Source: Gnetum montanum
Taxonomy: Eukaryota > Streptophyta > Gnetopsida > Gnetales > Gnetaceae
NCBI GenBank assembly: GCA_015680685.1
Contig: MNCI01037805.1
Span: 508,630-568,539 of the forward strand
DNA: 59,910 bases
Direction: 5' to 3'
Shown here: piece after piece, positions 44,592 through 55,479 of the stretch
Layout of the letters: each line of letters opens with the position of its first letter
Numbering within the stretch: the stretch's first letter is position 1
Program-made: the position numbers and the translations under genes
The notes under the pieces: generated by a model
The model's input: only the letters and a program-made list of their open reading frames with translations
Told to the model about the DNA's origin: nothing
Databases searched by the model: none

Positions 44592-45600
44592 GATGGAACC
44601 TAGACCAAAATGTCCATAGGAAGGAGGACCATCACAACTAAAGGACAAATGACCTAGAACTAGAAGAGGCTAGGAAGAACAAGCTTAGGAGCAAGCAACA
44701 GAAACTCATGCAATGGGACCTCTTTGGGAGGAGCCCAAAGTTGAATTTGTTTGATAGATTTCAAAAGAAGAGGTTGCTATAGAACAATCCCAAAGGGGAG
44801 AGGCACTAGGGCCCATACCAAGACTTGAGGTCACATTAACATAAGCCTACTTGGACATGATTAATCCTCATGACATCCAATGCTTAGTTCTCCATGAATT
44901 GAAATTTGAACCATTTTTGGAAAATGCTCCACCAAAAGTTAAGAAAAAAGTACAAAGCTCTCCCATGTGGTCGATCATCACTACCAGTGGGGAGTGGTAC
45001 ATTGGAGAGACATATCTCTTTTGGAATAGTAGAAAGGAGGGAGCCGCTATGAGAATCAAGGATATTTAGGTTTCTTATTTTGTAGAAGTGATTGTGTAGG
45101 CTCTTGGTCTACCTAATTTTGGCACTTATTTGGCAGAAATTTCAATGCAAGCAAACCTTGAGGAAAAAAGTGAGTGGACTCAACAATGTTATGGGGTTGA
45201 CTGTAAGGAGTTTGATGCATTCACACTGGTGAAGTGAATATACTTCTAGATAGTGGCCTACCACCTAAATCTGATGGTGAGGCCCAGTAAGGTGATAGTC
45301 TTCTTCGCTTGTGCATGTGCCACTCTTAGTAGAAAAATCCCAGTTAACATTCCACAACTAATCTATTTGGAGATAGAGAAGCATTTCAAAGAAAATGAAC
45401 GTGGAAGGAAAACCCTACCATTTTCATGCCTAATCAAAAAACTCTACAAGAGGGTAGGGATAGTTTACTACTCCAATGACATACTTAGGCATACTTCCAT
45501 TGCCTCTTGGTCTAAGTTGATGAAGGATAAGATCGTTATCATATCAAAAGAAGAGAAGTAGCCACCTCCACCACCCACTCAAGAAGCAATGCTAGAGGCC
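44592..45600 (+). pseudogene. Accessory gene, N-terminal domain, Element III
   Basis: One frame holds both 44851-45069 and 45253-45561, with three stops between (TAG, TAG, TGA/TAG at expected Gln or Trp). It reads L-K-F-E-P-F-L-E-N-A-P, S-P-M-W-S-I-I-T, Y-I-G-E-T-Y-L-F-W-N, then Y-H-L-N-L-M-V-R-P-S-K-V-I-V-F-F, L-I-Y-L-E-I-E-K-H-F and L-P-F-S-C-L-I-K-K-L-Y-K-R-V-G-I, then P-P-P-P-P-T. This is the best-preserved of the three accessory copies. It resembles PF20167 (from memory). No transmembrane segment is convincing, so a classical envelope role is not supported. Confidence 0.7.
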
Positions 45601-47180
45601 CTTGCAGCCATTAAGTGCTTGCACAAAATTTGAGAATAGCTCTTGCATGATCAAAGTAGCGAGCAAGGACTAGTGGTGGGGATCCATATATATACTGACT
45701 TGCAATGATTCACCTCAATGAAGTGGCTCCCACAATAAACCAAATGGAGGGTGGTGGGCCAATATTCTTAGCCCAAAGAATGCAGCTACCCACAAGTTGA
45801 ATCCTAGGGGCTAAGAGGTGCCAATGTCTCTCTTACAACAATAGTAATTTCTAGAGAAATCTCTAAGAATGCTACTACATTTTTGATGCACTTGGAGAAG
45901 GGCGAGGGGGCAACTATCTTGGTGATGCAGCAGTAAGATTAGGAGAAAATAGCAAACGTGGTGGTTGATAGAATCATTGAAGCTTTGAACGTACCTATAG
46001 TGCCTGTACTAGATGTTTCTATAATTAGAGATGTATAGATGTTTGCAGGAACTGTTAGCAAAAAATGGAGTGTAGCTTAGCATGAAGAATTATTGGACCG
46101 ACTGGTAGAAATTGGGCAACTGATGTTGAATATCTTTAATTTCTTGGATAACATCACAGCAACCTTGTTGGAGCTACTTGAAGCAAAGGGTAAGATCATA
46201 ATTCTGGAAGGGCAACTTGAAATGGCTTAAGTACAAAACCAACACTTGGTTGTGAAGGTTGTTAAAATAAGGGCCTATTTTGCTGATCTCGCACTCCTTA
46301 ACCCTACATTAACAAGAGATGAAGCTTTTAACTAGCTTCATGATAGACTCAAATACGTTGAGGCGGGGATGGTGATGGCTATCTTTGACCAATCCATGGT
46401 CAAGGCCAAAATATATTCAATTCAAAAGGACTTGATCCACATGCACCAAGAGAATGAGGTTTAGGGTTTAGGGTTCAGAAATGCACCAAGAAAATCATCA
46501 CCTACAGAATGTTGATGCGTAGAAACAACAATTGTAAGAATTTATCCATCAATAGTAGGAGAAACTAGTTAGGGGAAGATTGAGCTTAAGAGATTGGTAG
46601 TGAAGAATAGAAATCTCTCCATGGAGGAAGTCTGCGCCTTACGCCAGAAATCTATAATCCAAATTGTTGCATGGAAAAATGAGGCTCTTAAATTTAAGAG
46701 AGTCAAGGATCATTATAGAGATTAGGTTGGTTTACAGAAAGAAGTTAATGAGGCCCTCCTATAACTCCAACAAGGAAGAGAAGTGTAGCAACCTATCATT
46801 GATGGGATAGATGCCTACAACAAAGCAGAGATTCACATTGAATACATGGAGCTCACCAATCTTTGATAAGCAAACTTGGTAATGTTAACTGTTGGATGGC
46901 CATGGTTAGAATTAGAAAAGTAGGTGACTAGCTTTTACTTGCTATATGAGGTATAGTTCAAGCACCACAAGGAGACTAAGCAAAAGCTTGAGACTACAAA
47001 TGTTGAACTCGAAGTTCTCAGAGAAAGATTCACCAATTAAAGATCAACTACTAAGAACTTAACTAAAAGGATGAATAACTACCAGAAATTATAGAATGCA
47101 ATCAAGGAGTTTAACATTGAGTGTAACCAATTTTTTTCTGGTTTGTCAATATTAGGGGGCTATTCCCAAAAATGCCCTGC
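45601..47180 (+). pseudogene. Accessory gene, coiled-coil part, Element III
   Basis: Phrases S-M-V-K-A-K-I-Y-S-I-Q-K-D-L-I (46400), E-V-C-A-L-R-Q-K-S-I-I-Q (46630), E-T-K-Q-K-L-E-T-T-N-V-E-L-E-V-L-R (46975) show the charged heptad pattern found in II. A telomere-like insertion breaks the frame at 46460. The gene is cut at 47185 by Element V. Confidence 0.55.
46460..46475 (+). repeat. Short telomere-type repeat (TTTAGGG)2
   Basis: tttagggtttagggtt lies inside the coiled-coil frame, followed by a second copy of 'atgcaccaag' (46441 and 46481). Element II has neither at the equivalent place (about 29305-29325). Confidence 0.8.
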
Positions 47181-47185
47181 CCTTG

Positions 47186-48666
47186 TGAAACATCAGAAAA
47201 ATTTACATGTTATAACCAATCTACATCATGTAGCTTTCACCCAGTGAAACTCGAGGTTAAACTTCATTGTAAATGTGAAAATTGTAATCCAAAATGGGAA
47301 ATTTCACATAATTTATACTTTTGAGGCTAAAAAATGCCTCACAAGTGGTCAAAGCCTCATTCCCCAAGTAAAAAAAGTCACTTAGTATCTATATTTAGGC
47401 TTGGGGAAAGTGGGGGGTGGGGGGTGGGTGTGTGGGGGTGGTGTCTAGTTTAAAAATGCCTTTTGGAATGTCAAAAAAGGTAATTTAATGGATTTCATAA
47501 GGGGTATACATTTTTCTATGAGACACATGCAAGGGGTAGATCTCACCTACCCCTCATGTGGAAGGATGGGAGTTTTGGAAACTTTCCCCCTTCAACATTG
47601 AGATCACATGCATAGCTTGGAAACTTTCCCTCATCAGTGTGGAAGTTTTCCCCTAGCATGGAGTCTCCATCCCTCATGTGGAAAATTCAATCCCCTAGTA
47701 TGGAAACCACAAAAGAAAAAATTCATTACTTCATGCACTTAAACATTAACCAACCACTTCAACAAGCATGGTGGAGAGCTTAGTGTGGAAGATTCATCTC
47801 TAGTGTGGAAGGTGTGCCCTAGTTACTACTTATAGTAAATGAAATGGCCATGGGGGGAAGCACTTACTCTGTATAGTAACCCCCCAAATTTGGGCAACGA
47901 TCTCATCTAAAATTGAAGCAAATTTGCAGCCCCATTCATGACCCAAAGGTCCTATAAAATCCAGCCTCAAACATCATTTAGAGGTTCTGAAATTTTTAAC
48001 AAGTTCAGCAATTCTCAACCAAGTTTAGCTATTTTTCACAATTCCACACTTGGAGCATTTTCAAGCACTTAAGATCTCTTGCAAGTTTCCATACTTGCTT
48101 CCTCTTGAACCTCAATGTGGAAGCATTGTAGCCTTGAGATTTGTGGATTTTGGATGTCAACATTGCACCTTTGGGATTTTCAAACCCTAGCATGGAGCAA
48201 TCTAGCATCCAAATTCTCAAGTTCTCTCATCCCCAATAGTGATCCAACTTGAAGATCTGAGTTGTAGTAGTAAAAGAAGGTTCAATAGCATCAGGAGTGG
48301 CTTAGCACCCAGATCGTGGAGTAGATCACATCAGCTTCAATGAGCTTTGAACTCTCACATAAGTGAACCCCCTTTCTACTTATCCAAGCACCATTTGTAC
48401 ACATTTCTCCAACTTATTCTTTATTATTTCTTAATAAAGTTTTAGGTTTTGAGTTTTATGTTCAAAAATAAATTTATTTTCTATGCATTATTTGGATCTA
48501 TTTATATTCCCATGTTTTGCATTTCATAAGTCCTTGGTTGATCTACTGGACTAGCCAGGACACCTTGAATTCCATTTTTATTGCAAAGGTCCTAGGGATT
48601 CAAGGTTGGAGAATTGTTACACCAAGGATCCTTAGTTTTGTTAAGTGATTGATGTTTTTGGTTACA
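47186..48666 (+). repeat. 5' LTR of Element V
   Basis: About 1.48 kb, from tgaaacatcag at the break in Element III to CA at 48665-48666, ten bases before the primer site. TATAAAAT lies at 47953-47960 and AATAAA at 48433-48438. No second copy was found in the window, so the limits rest on these signals. Confidence 0.65.
47953..47960 (+). promoter_or_regulatory. TATA box in LTR of Element V
   Basis: TATAAAAT in the context ggtcctataaaatcc, about 770 bp into the LTR, 480 bp before the AATAAA. Confidence 0.6.
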
Positions 48667-48676
48667 ATAGTTTTCT

Positions 48677-48693
48677 TGGCACTAGAAGGAGGG
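48677..48693 (+). other. Primer-binding site candidate, Element V
   Basis: tggcactagaaggaggg, one of two such sites in the window (see 12647); the shared spacer shows that Elements 0 and V have related leaders. Confidence 0.55.
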
Positions 48694-49882
48694 CCTTTTC
48701 CTAAATTTTATAACCAAATCTATTCCTTTTGTTGTCATTTGCAAGCCTTTTCTTGATTTTTGTAGCCAAAACATTTGATGAATTAACACTAATATTTCCT
48801 CCCCTATCACCAAAACTACAGCATGGAAGTTGTAGGTGGTTGGATTTTGACTTTTCAAAGCACTTGCTATGAATTTTATAGCCCAAAGCTAGCATTGATA
48901 TCTCCTCCCCCTATTTTTTCTTTTTATTACCAAAAATTTATTCTCTAGTTTCTAAAGTGGGTGGTTCAACTCATCCATGAGTTGGCTTTCCTCGCCACTT
49001 TTCCAAGTTGAGAAAATTGGCAGCTAGCTAAAACCAATTTTAGTGACAAAATACCAACTTTTTACTTAGTATTTTAGCCTTCCCCCCATCAACATTGAGG
49101 TAGGAGGTGTGAGATTCCCATCATCTCAACCCCACCCACCCCCCCCCCCTTCTTTCCCCCTTTGCCATACCCAGTGTGGAAGTAGTTGGGAGGCTAGCAT
49201 TGGTGAGGTTTGAAACCAATTTAATGACTAGATCTACCTTTATTATAAGTTGAACATAATTTTCTAGTTTTTAAAGCCAAACCTTTCAATGAATCCAATG
49301 CTGCCTTTACCCCCTATAGCAGAAACCTCAATGTGGAAGCTGTAGGTGGTTTGGGTGTTGAAATTTCATAACATTTTCTTTGAATTTTTAAGAGCAAAGC
49401 CAACATGGAAGCCTTAATAACCATTTAATTTTTGCTACCACATTTTTTGCCACTAAACTAACGTTGGTTTCCACACTAACCAAGCCTACTTTTCCTTTCT
49501 TTGTGACAAAAAAAGTTGGTAACCTGCCAAAACCCTCTTTGGAAACTATCAAGTTTCCATTTTGGTCCTCAAACTTTCGCCCTCTCTCCAATGTTGAAAT
49601 AAGAAGGTGTGATATTTCTAGTATCTCACCCCCTTCTTTCCCCCTGCTCTATGCCATACCCAATGTAGAGGTAGTTGGGAGGCCAACTTGGGTGAGGTTT
49701 GAAACCGACATTCTATTTCTTGTAAAAGGGTAAACCCCCTCATCCCCCACTTACTAATTTTAGTAAGTACATTACTTTTTGCCATTTTCATTTTCTTTAA
49801 GAGTTTTTGAATTTCATTCACTGGAATTTGCTCCTATTTTACCATTTATAGCCTATTTTAAGCAATCCTCAGCACTACAACC
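48694..49882 (+). other. Leader of Element V with degenerate 0.5-kb duplication
   Basis: No coding frame. The segment around 49080-49215 (…ttctttccccctttgccataccca…gaggtttgaaacc) recurs at about 49570-49712, and 'ggaag(t/c)tgtaggtggtt' occurs at about 48825 and 49335. This indicates two degenerate copies about 490-510 bp apart. A C-run lies at 49139-49149. Confidence 0.5.
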
Positions 49883-52010
49883 ATGTCTTTCCAAAAATCT
49901 AGCAAATTACCCTTCACCTTCACTAACAAAGATTATAGCCAACAAGCCATGAGGGTGTATGATCCCAAAGATCCTACCATCATTGAGTGTAGGCAATCTT
50001 TGAGGGTTAAAGGGGAGAGTCCTAATTTTGCAGCCATAAATGAAGATTTTTATAGCTTCATTTGTGATATAATACAAGTAGGCATGCTAATTTCATGAAT
50101 TAAAGCTGAGGCCAAAAGGGAGTTTGAGCTCATACATAAAGGTGGGAAAGAGTACATCCCTTCCCCATATGAAGAAATTTCCCTTAAAGATGTCTATTCT
50201 AGTGTCCTAGCTTAATTGATTGCCATGGAAGAGAAAGATGACAAGCCTACCTTTGGAGAACAATAGAAAGAGGAGGATGAATTTAAGGTAGAATCTGAGC
50301 CTAAAAATATCCTCGGAGGACTATTGCAACAAACATCCCCCAAAGTCATAGAACCTTCCTCTAATGCTTTTGTTTTCTCCATGGACATGGTGCCACCATC
50401 TTCACTCCTACACACCTTACTATGTTTGATCCTACATTGGTTGTAGCCACACATCATACTCAATCAATGCCACAAACAATAAACTATAACACATTAATGC
50501 CATTTACAACATAGTATTGATATGTAAAAACATCAATGGTGGCTTTTACTAGTGCAAATCCATTAACTACTCACATGGGGTCTACCATGGGATCCTAGCA
50601 ACATAAGGGTCACACATCACATTTTTCCTATTTGTGCCTCAAGTACTGGCACAAACATCTTTTTCTTTGTTTAGCCCATGAGCCACAACCATAGCACAAC
50701 CTTTTCCTTTTGTCATGCAACTCATAATGAGACCACAAGCCTCTCAAAATATGCTAGAACTTTATGTACAAATCTTGTAGCCTATGTGGCCATTGCAAGG
50801 CTTAAATCAAGCCTTCCAAATAATCCAAGACCTAACAGAGGACTTGAAGAGGCTTAAAGCGTCTACCACACAAACTATCAAGATTATAGACTTTTACTAA
50901 GACAATACCATAAGTCTTGTAGTCCCACCCTTAACACTTGGTCCTAGTGTCCCCATTCCCTAATTTAGGAAATATAATGAAGAAGGTGATCCTAATGCTC
51001 ACGTTGTTATCTTTCGATCTAAATGTTTACTCTTGCAACCATGGCCTCATACTGTCATGAGGATTTTCCCTATGTCTTTGACTGGGAAAGCACTTGATTA
51101 GTATTGTACATTACTAGAGGATCCATATCCTCTTTGGAGGACTTAGTAGCCTAGTTTGTTAACTACTTCAAGTATAACTTGAATTCTAACACAATGCTTG
51201 ATCAACTCATGAAGGTTAAGCGAGGGTCCTTAGAACCCATATAGAAATTCATTTAGCTGTGGAATGAACTACTGAATGAAATAATAGAGCCCATAGCTAA
51301 AGCCCATTTGTTAGCCATNTTGAATGAAATAATAGAGCCCATAGCTAAAGCCCATTTGTTAGCCATATTCAAGGGAGCACTTAATGACTTCATCAAGTAT
51401 AAACTCTACTACCTTGATCCATGGTCTCTTGGCCAAGCGTTCTCGCAAACTAAAAATATAGAGGATGCTGTGAAGGCCAATCATGATCCAGCCTATATAG
51501 CATATAAAAATGAACACACTTGAAGAGATAAAGAAAAGAGAAAACAAAACAACACTACTGTAGCAACTATAACCAAGGAAACTAAGACCATGAACTAAGG
51601 GATGAAGGTCAACCCTCCCAAGGCCCTCACCTATGACTGTAATAACCAACTATCAACTTTTGGGACCACTGCATTGACAACAAATAGACCTAACTTCAAA
51701 AGGAAGGATAGGTCTAAATACACTATGTTGCCATTAAAACCATATGAGTTTCTAGACCAACTATTAAGAAGTGGGCACATGTAGCACAAACAAATGACCG
51801 AAGCTACTCAAAAGAAACATGAGCGACTATGTGAAATGCCAAATATGCCATTAGGACAACAAAGGATGATTCCCAGTTGCCTACATACTTCAAGCTAGAT
51901 TGCTTTTGCCATTATTATCAACTACCTAGTCATGATACAAACTTTTACCTTGCACTAAAGGATGATCTAAAAAGGATGATAGATAGGGGGAACTGGTCTT
52001 AGATTCTTTT
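49883..52010 (+). pseudogene. gag, Element V
   Basis: The ATG at 49883 opens M-S-F-Q-K-S-S-K-L-P-F-T-F. The same frame is found at 51308-51523 and 51602-51784. Capsid core phrases are L-D-Q-L-M-K-V-K-R-G-S-L-E-P and L-A-I-F-K-G-A-L-N-D-F-I-K-Y (51180-51420). Near 51885-52000 a C-x-H-Y-Y-Q-L-P-S-H-D-T segment precedes L-K-D-D-L-K-R-M-I-D, like the C-terminal knuckle region of Tat-type Gag-Pro. Stops and frameshifts break it, especially 50410-51180. A 46-bp repeat with an N lies at 51273-51366. Confidence 0.65.
51273..51366 (+). repeat. 46-bp perfect tandem repeat with N at the junction
   Basis: 51273-51318 equals 51321-51366, with N at 51319 between. The offset of 48 keeps the reading frame. 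Probably an assembly join (see findings). Confidence 0.85.
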
Positions 52011-52769
52011 GACCTAGTTTGGCCTCAAAACCAATCAAATGCTAATGATAGTCCTTATGTTATTTAATCATTCAACATTGATGACAATTGGAGACCTACA
52101 AGAGAACCATTCATGATTCAAGTACCCCTCTATAATGAAAGGACTTCTTTGGATTCCCATACAGTCTAAACAAGGTATCCCAACCTAATCCAATATAGTC
52201 TAAATAACTATAATCCAACCAACTACATAATGACCCCTTGTGGTGGCTAATTCTATTGCCTCTTCCTTACAGCCAACGATTAACAACCAAAAAACTTCAG
52301 CCAAATGAAGGAAGAAGCATAAGGAAAAGCCTCATAACAAGGGAGATATGTAGATAGAGGTATGAAAGGAAGTGGGCCCACTAAAGCCCACTCCCATTTT
52401 GGCTATACCCATGACCTCTTTTGCCCTAACCTCTTTAAGAGGACACCAAAGCTCATAACCAAAATAACCAAAAAGAGCCACAATAGCCAAAGCTTAAAGT
52501 CAAAGTCCACATTTTGGGATGCATGAAGGAAGTAAATCATAATTAAGGTGACAAGCCCACGACCAATGACAAAAGCTTCCTCGGTGCAATGGACCAATTT
52601 AGGCAATTCCTTAAGTAGAAAAACACAAACCTAGGCTTATATGATCTGATCATGACTTCCACCACACATCATGAGGTGCTAGTCAAAATGTTGACCTCAA
52701 TACCCATTAGTGAGGATATTCCTACTAACAAGAAAGCCATCCATCCAATTATGATTTCTCCCTCACTAG

Positions 52770-53240
52770 GGGAGAAGACCACCCTTAACATTTTGTGATA
52801 GTGAAGTTAAGGTTAATCCCCAAAATGACAAAGTGATGAAAACCCCTTTATTCATAACCATATGCATAGGATAATTTAAAATATATTGAGTGCATGTTGA
52901 TAATGGAGGTGTAACCAACATCATTCCATGCACCATCGTTGAACGCTTAGGCTTAACTAAGCAAGTATAACCTACAACCACCATTGCTCTTAAGTCCTTC
53001 AATGGATCAAGAGTTGTTGTCAAGGGGTCTATCTCCTTGGATTTTGTAGCCAGAGAATGCTTCCCTACAATTACAAACTTCTTGGTGGTAGAGAAGACAC
53101 TAGGATTCAACCTAATCCTAGGAAGACCTTTGTTGGCTTAGTTACAAGCTATGTCCTAGCCCATCCATCAAGAAATTCATCTTCCTTATGAGGGAGGTAA
53201 AATCATCATTCATGGTGATGATGCAGTTCCCCTAGCTATC
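52770..53240 (+). pseudogene. Protease, Element V
   Basis: A frame reads H-V-D-N-G-G-V-T-N-I-I-P (catalytic Asp near 52899-52901), then I-V-E-R-L-G-L-T-K-Q, G-S-I-S-L-D-F-V-A and L-G-F-N-L-I-L-G-R-P-L-L, with the I-L-G-R strand intact. The Gag-protease linker (52011-52769) is degraded. Downstream, to about 53405, an acidic tail ends W-D-E-L-P-F-S-I-V and S-E-Y before TAG, with no RT start. Confidence 0.7.
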
Positions 53241-53675
53241 AACAACATAGACATAGAATAGGGGTCCAAAGTGGAGCTCCAAGAAGTAGCTCCTAGCCAT
53301 GAAGAGCAAAAACCCAAGACAACCAACAATGACAACGATAAGCAATGGGATAAATTATGGGATGAACTTCCTTTTAGCATTGTAAGCGAAGGAGATAGTG
53401 AATACTAGCTTGTGTGGAGTAGGCCTTACTCACTTTCTAATCTTGCAAAGGTTAGGAAGAATTTCCACAAGTGAAGTTCACCTTAACCTTCCCATGCTCC
53501 TATGATTAAATTCACCAATAGCCCTACAACCTTATTTTTCTTTTGCAATTTATTATATCTTTGTTGTTTTATTCATGTAGCCTAAGTTTATTTGCATTGT
53601 TAACTATTTGCTACAACCTTTCGTTATTTTTACTTATGTTTTAAACATTAAAAAAGTATCTATTTAGGACACCAT

Positions 53676-53913
53676 ATGCTAAGACGTTAAGCTAGCGCCA
53701 TTGTCTACTAAGACATTAAATTGGCACTACATCCACTAAGACATTAAACTAGCATTACTACCTACTAACATGTTAAACTAGGACAATTTTTTGCTAAGAT
53801 GTTAAACTGGTACAACCATCTGTGAAGACATTAAACTAGTGTGATCATCCGCTAAGATGTTAAACTGGCACTACATCTGCTAAGACATTAAATTGGCGAT
53901 GCGGCTTGCCATG
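53676..53913 (+). repeat. 29-bp degenerate tandem array, Element V
   Basis: About eight units of the form ctaagacattaaactggcactacatc, 27-32 bp each. A looser form (ggccttaaattaacaaa) continues to about 53970. Confidence 0.8.
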
Positions 53914-54245
53914 GCCTTAAATTAACAAAACTATATAACCTATGCTTGCAATGGCCTAAAACTAGCAAACTTCCTTTCATTACATCTCCTTTTGTTTAGC
54001 CTATTATTTCATTAATTTAATGTTACAACCAAAACATCAATATAGCCATGCTTGCAAAATTTACTACTATAGATGCATATAGCCAAAAATAAAATCAAAT
54101 ATTTAATTTAAAATTAAAATGCCCATAACATACATAGCCATGACCACATTGTGTAGTGAGAATGTCAAAAAATTACAACCATCCATAACATAGTCTTGGC
54201 TAACCATAGCATTCAACATAAAGACAAAAACAAATATCCAAAAAG
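53914..54245. other. Noncoding AT-rich stretch after array
   Basis: No gene or motif seen. Confidence 0.4.
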
Positions 54246-55440
54246 CTAAATTGAAGGAGGCTGCTGAGTGGCATCTAGAGGAGGAAGTGGTGGGTCATTT
54301 CCACCCTCATCATTAGGGCCACCAATGTTTCCTGAGACTTAAAATGCAACCACATATAGCCAGTTAGTAACCCATAGCCAAAACCATGACTTAAAACGAA
54401 GAATAAAACATAAAATATATCAAACTTGGGGAAATCCAAATGATGAAGGATTTGGTCCTCCGTCATGTTGACCTAGTCAACATCCCCAAGATCAATGCCA
54501 ACAAGAATGTCAGTCTTATCTATAGGAGTCCAAATAGAGGCTCATGAGTAACAACAGCTATAGAGGTCTCACTTGCAACTATGGTGATTTGAAGAGTAGG
54601 GGATTGCTCCACCTTGAAAGTACTTTCAAAAAGTTGATAAGCACTCTCCACCTAGATCCCTTGAATGAATAGCTCTCTATTGTGTTATTCAACCAACTTC
54701 TCCTTAAGCCCCTTTATGTAGGCCCCACGATCAGACTTATACTAATGCTTGTGGATCTTTTGTGTCTTGCCCCACTCTAGGACCCAAGCACAGTAATCCT
54801 TCCAGTCCTCAACCTTTTGGAAGATGAGGTCCATTTGCATACATTGTTCTACCATCTCCCATAGGACTACTACTTAAGCCTAAACAACATGCAATTAGTA
54901 GGCCCCTGTGATCTTCTTAGTCTATAACTCCCCCAAGTTAGCCACTTGGGCTTCCATAAGGCTTTACAGTCTTGGAGATCTCTAATTGTATCCTCCTTCC
55001 TTTGATCCTTTTCCCTTAAGGCCTTAACTTCCTTCCATAGGAATTCATTGGACCTCTCTAGCTCCTATGAAGCTTTTGTGCATGACATTGCTAAATTAGT
55101 GATAGTCTCATACAGCTTTATGGATACACTAGACACATCAAAGGGAAGTCTAGGCAAGGAGTCTACCTCCATGTCTCTACTAAGGTCCCACTCCATGGAG
55201 GGTACTACAAAAGCATAAAATACAACCATAAGACAAAACCTAAGATAGAAATAATGCAAACAAAGCCCATGACTTAAGCACATAAAACAAAATCCTTACC
55301 TATCTCAGATGCAACCTAATGCAGCCAATCGATGATGTCCTTAGCCATCCCATGTAAGAACTCCACTTTGTCTAAAGTCTCTACCCATGGTTTTACATGA
55401 GACTTAGGGACAGGAGCTGGTGTTGGTGGTTTAGGAACTA
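54246..55440 (-). pseudogene. Antisense gene-like frame with plausible introns, Element V
   Basis: On the minus strand, an exon (about 55437-55306) reads P-K-P-P-T-P-A-P-V-P-K-S-H, then K-V-E-F-L-H-G-M-A-K-D-I-I-D-W-L-H. It ends at GTAAGG, and TTTTGTAG at about 55206 precedes the next exon (V-P-S-M-E-W-D-L-S-R-D-M-E-V-D-S). A coiled coil follows (E-L-E-R-S-N-E-F-L-W-K-E-V-K-A-L-R-E-K-D), then W-K-D-Y-C-A-W-V-L-E-W-G-K-T-Q-K-I-H-K-H. A second possible intron (54426 to 54337) ends in TCTCAG before G-N-I-G-G-P-N-D-E-G-G-N-D-P-P-L-P-P-L-D and TAG/TAA near 54250. TAG codons at Gln positions mark decay. The 5' exons lie beyond Element IV. Function unknown; Grande-type Tat elements carry an antisense accessory gene in this place. 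Confidence 0.5.
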
Positions 55441-55479
55441 CTATAAGCATAATAATCATCAACAAGTTAGAATGACAAT

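Larger units (their letters stand above)
32260..47185 (+). mobile_element. Element III: Athila-like retrotransposon, sister of II, interrupted twice
   Basis: 5' LTR (32260-33125), primer site, gag, protease, RT, RNase H, integrase, spacer and accessory frame follow the same order as Element II. Element VI (40755-43765) interrupts the spacer and Element V cuts the accessory frame at 47185/47186. The 3' LTR lies outside the window or is lost. RT retains F-M-D-D, but integrase has two Asp-to-Asn changes. Confidence 0.85.
47186..55479 (+). mobile_element. Element V: Tat-like element with gag and protease but no visible RT or integrase
   Basis: It breaks Element III in the accessory frame (left flank ccttg, 47181-47185). 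Order: LTR (47186-48666), primer site, 1.2-kb leader, gag (49883-52010), protease (52770-53240), a 29-bp tandem array, then an antisense gene-like frame. It is cut by Element IV at 55480, so no 3' LTR is seen. No RT, RNase H or integrase motif occurs between protease and the array. The antisense gene and repeats in a long 3' region recall Grande-type Tat elements. Confidence 0.65.

Noticed and set aside
53676-53913. Tandem array as CRISPR
   Set aside because: Units are contiguous and degenerate with no spacers, in a plant genome.
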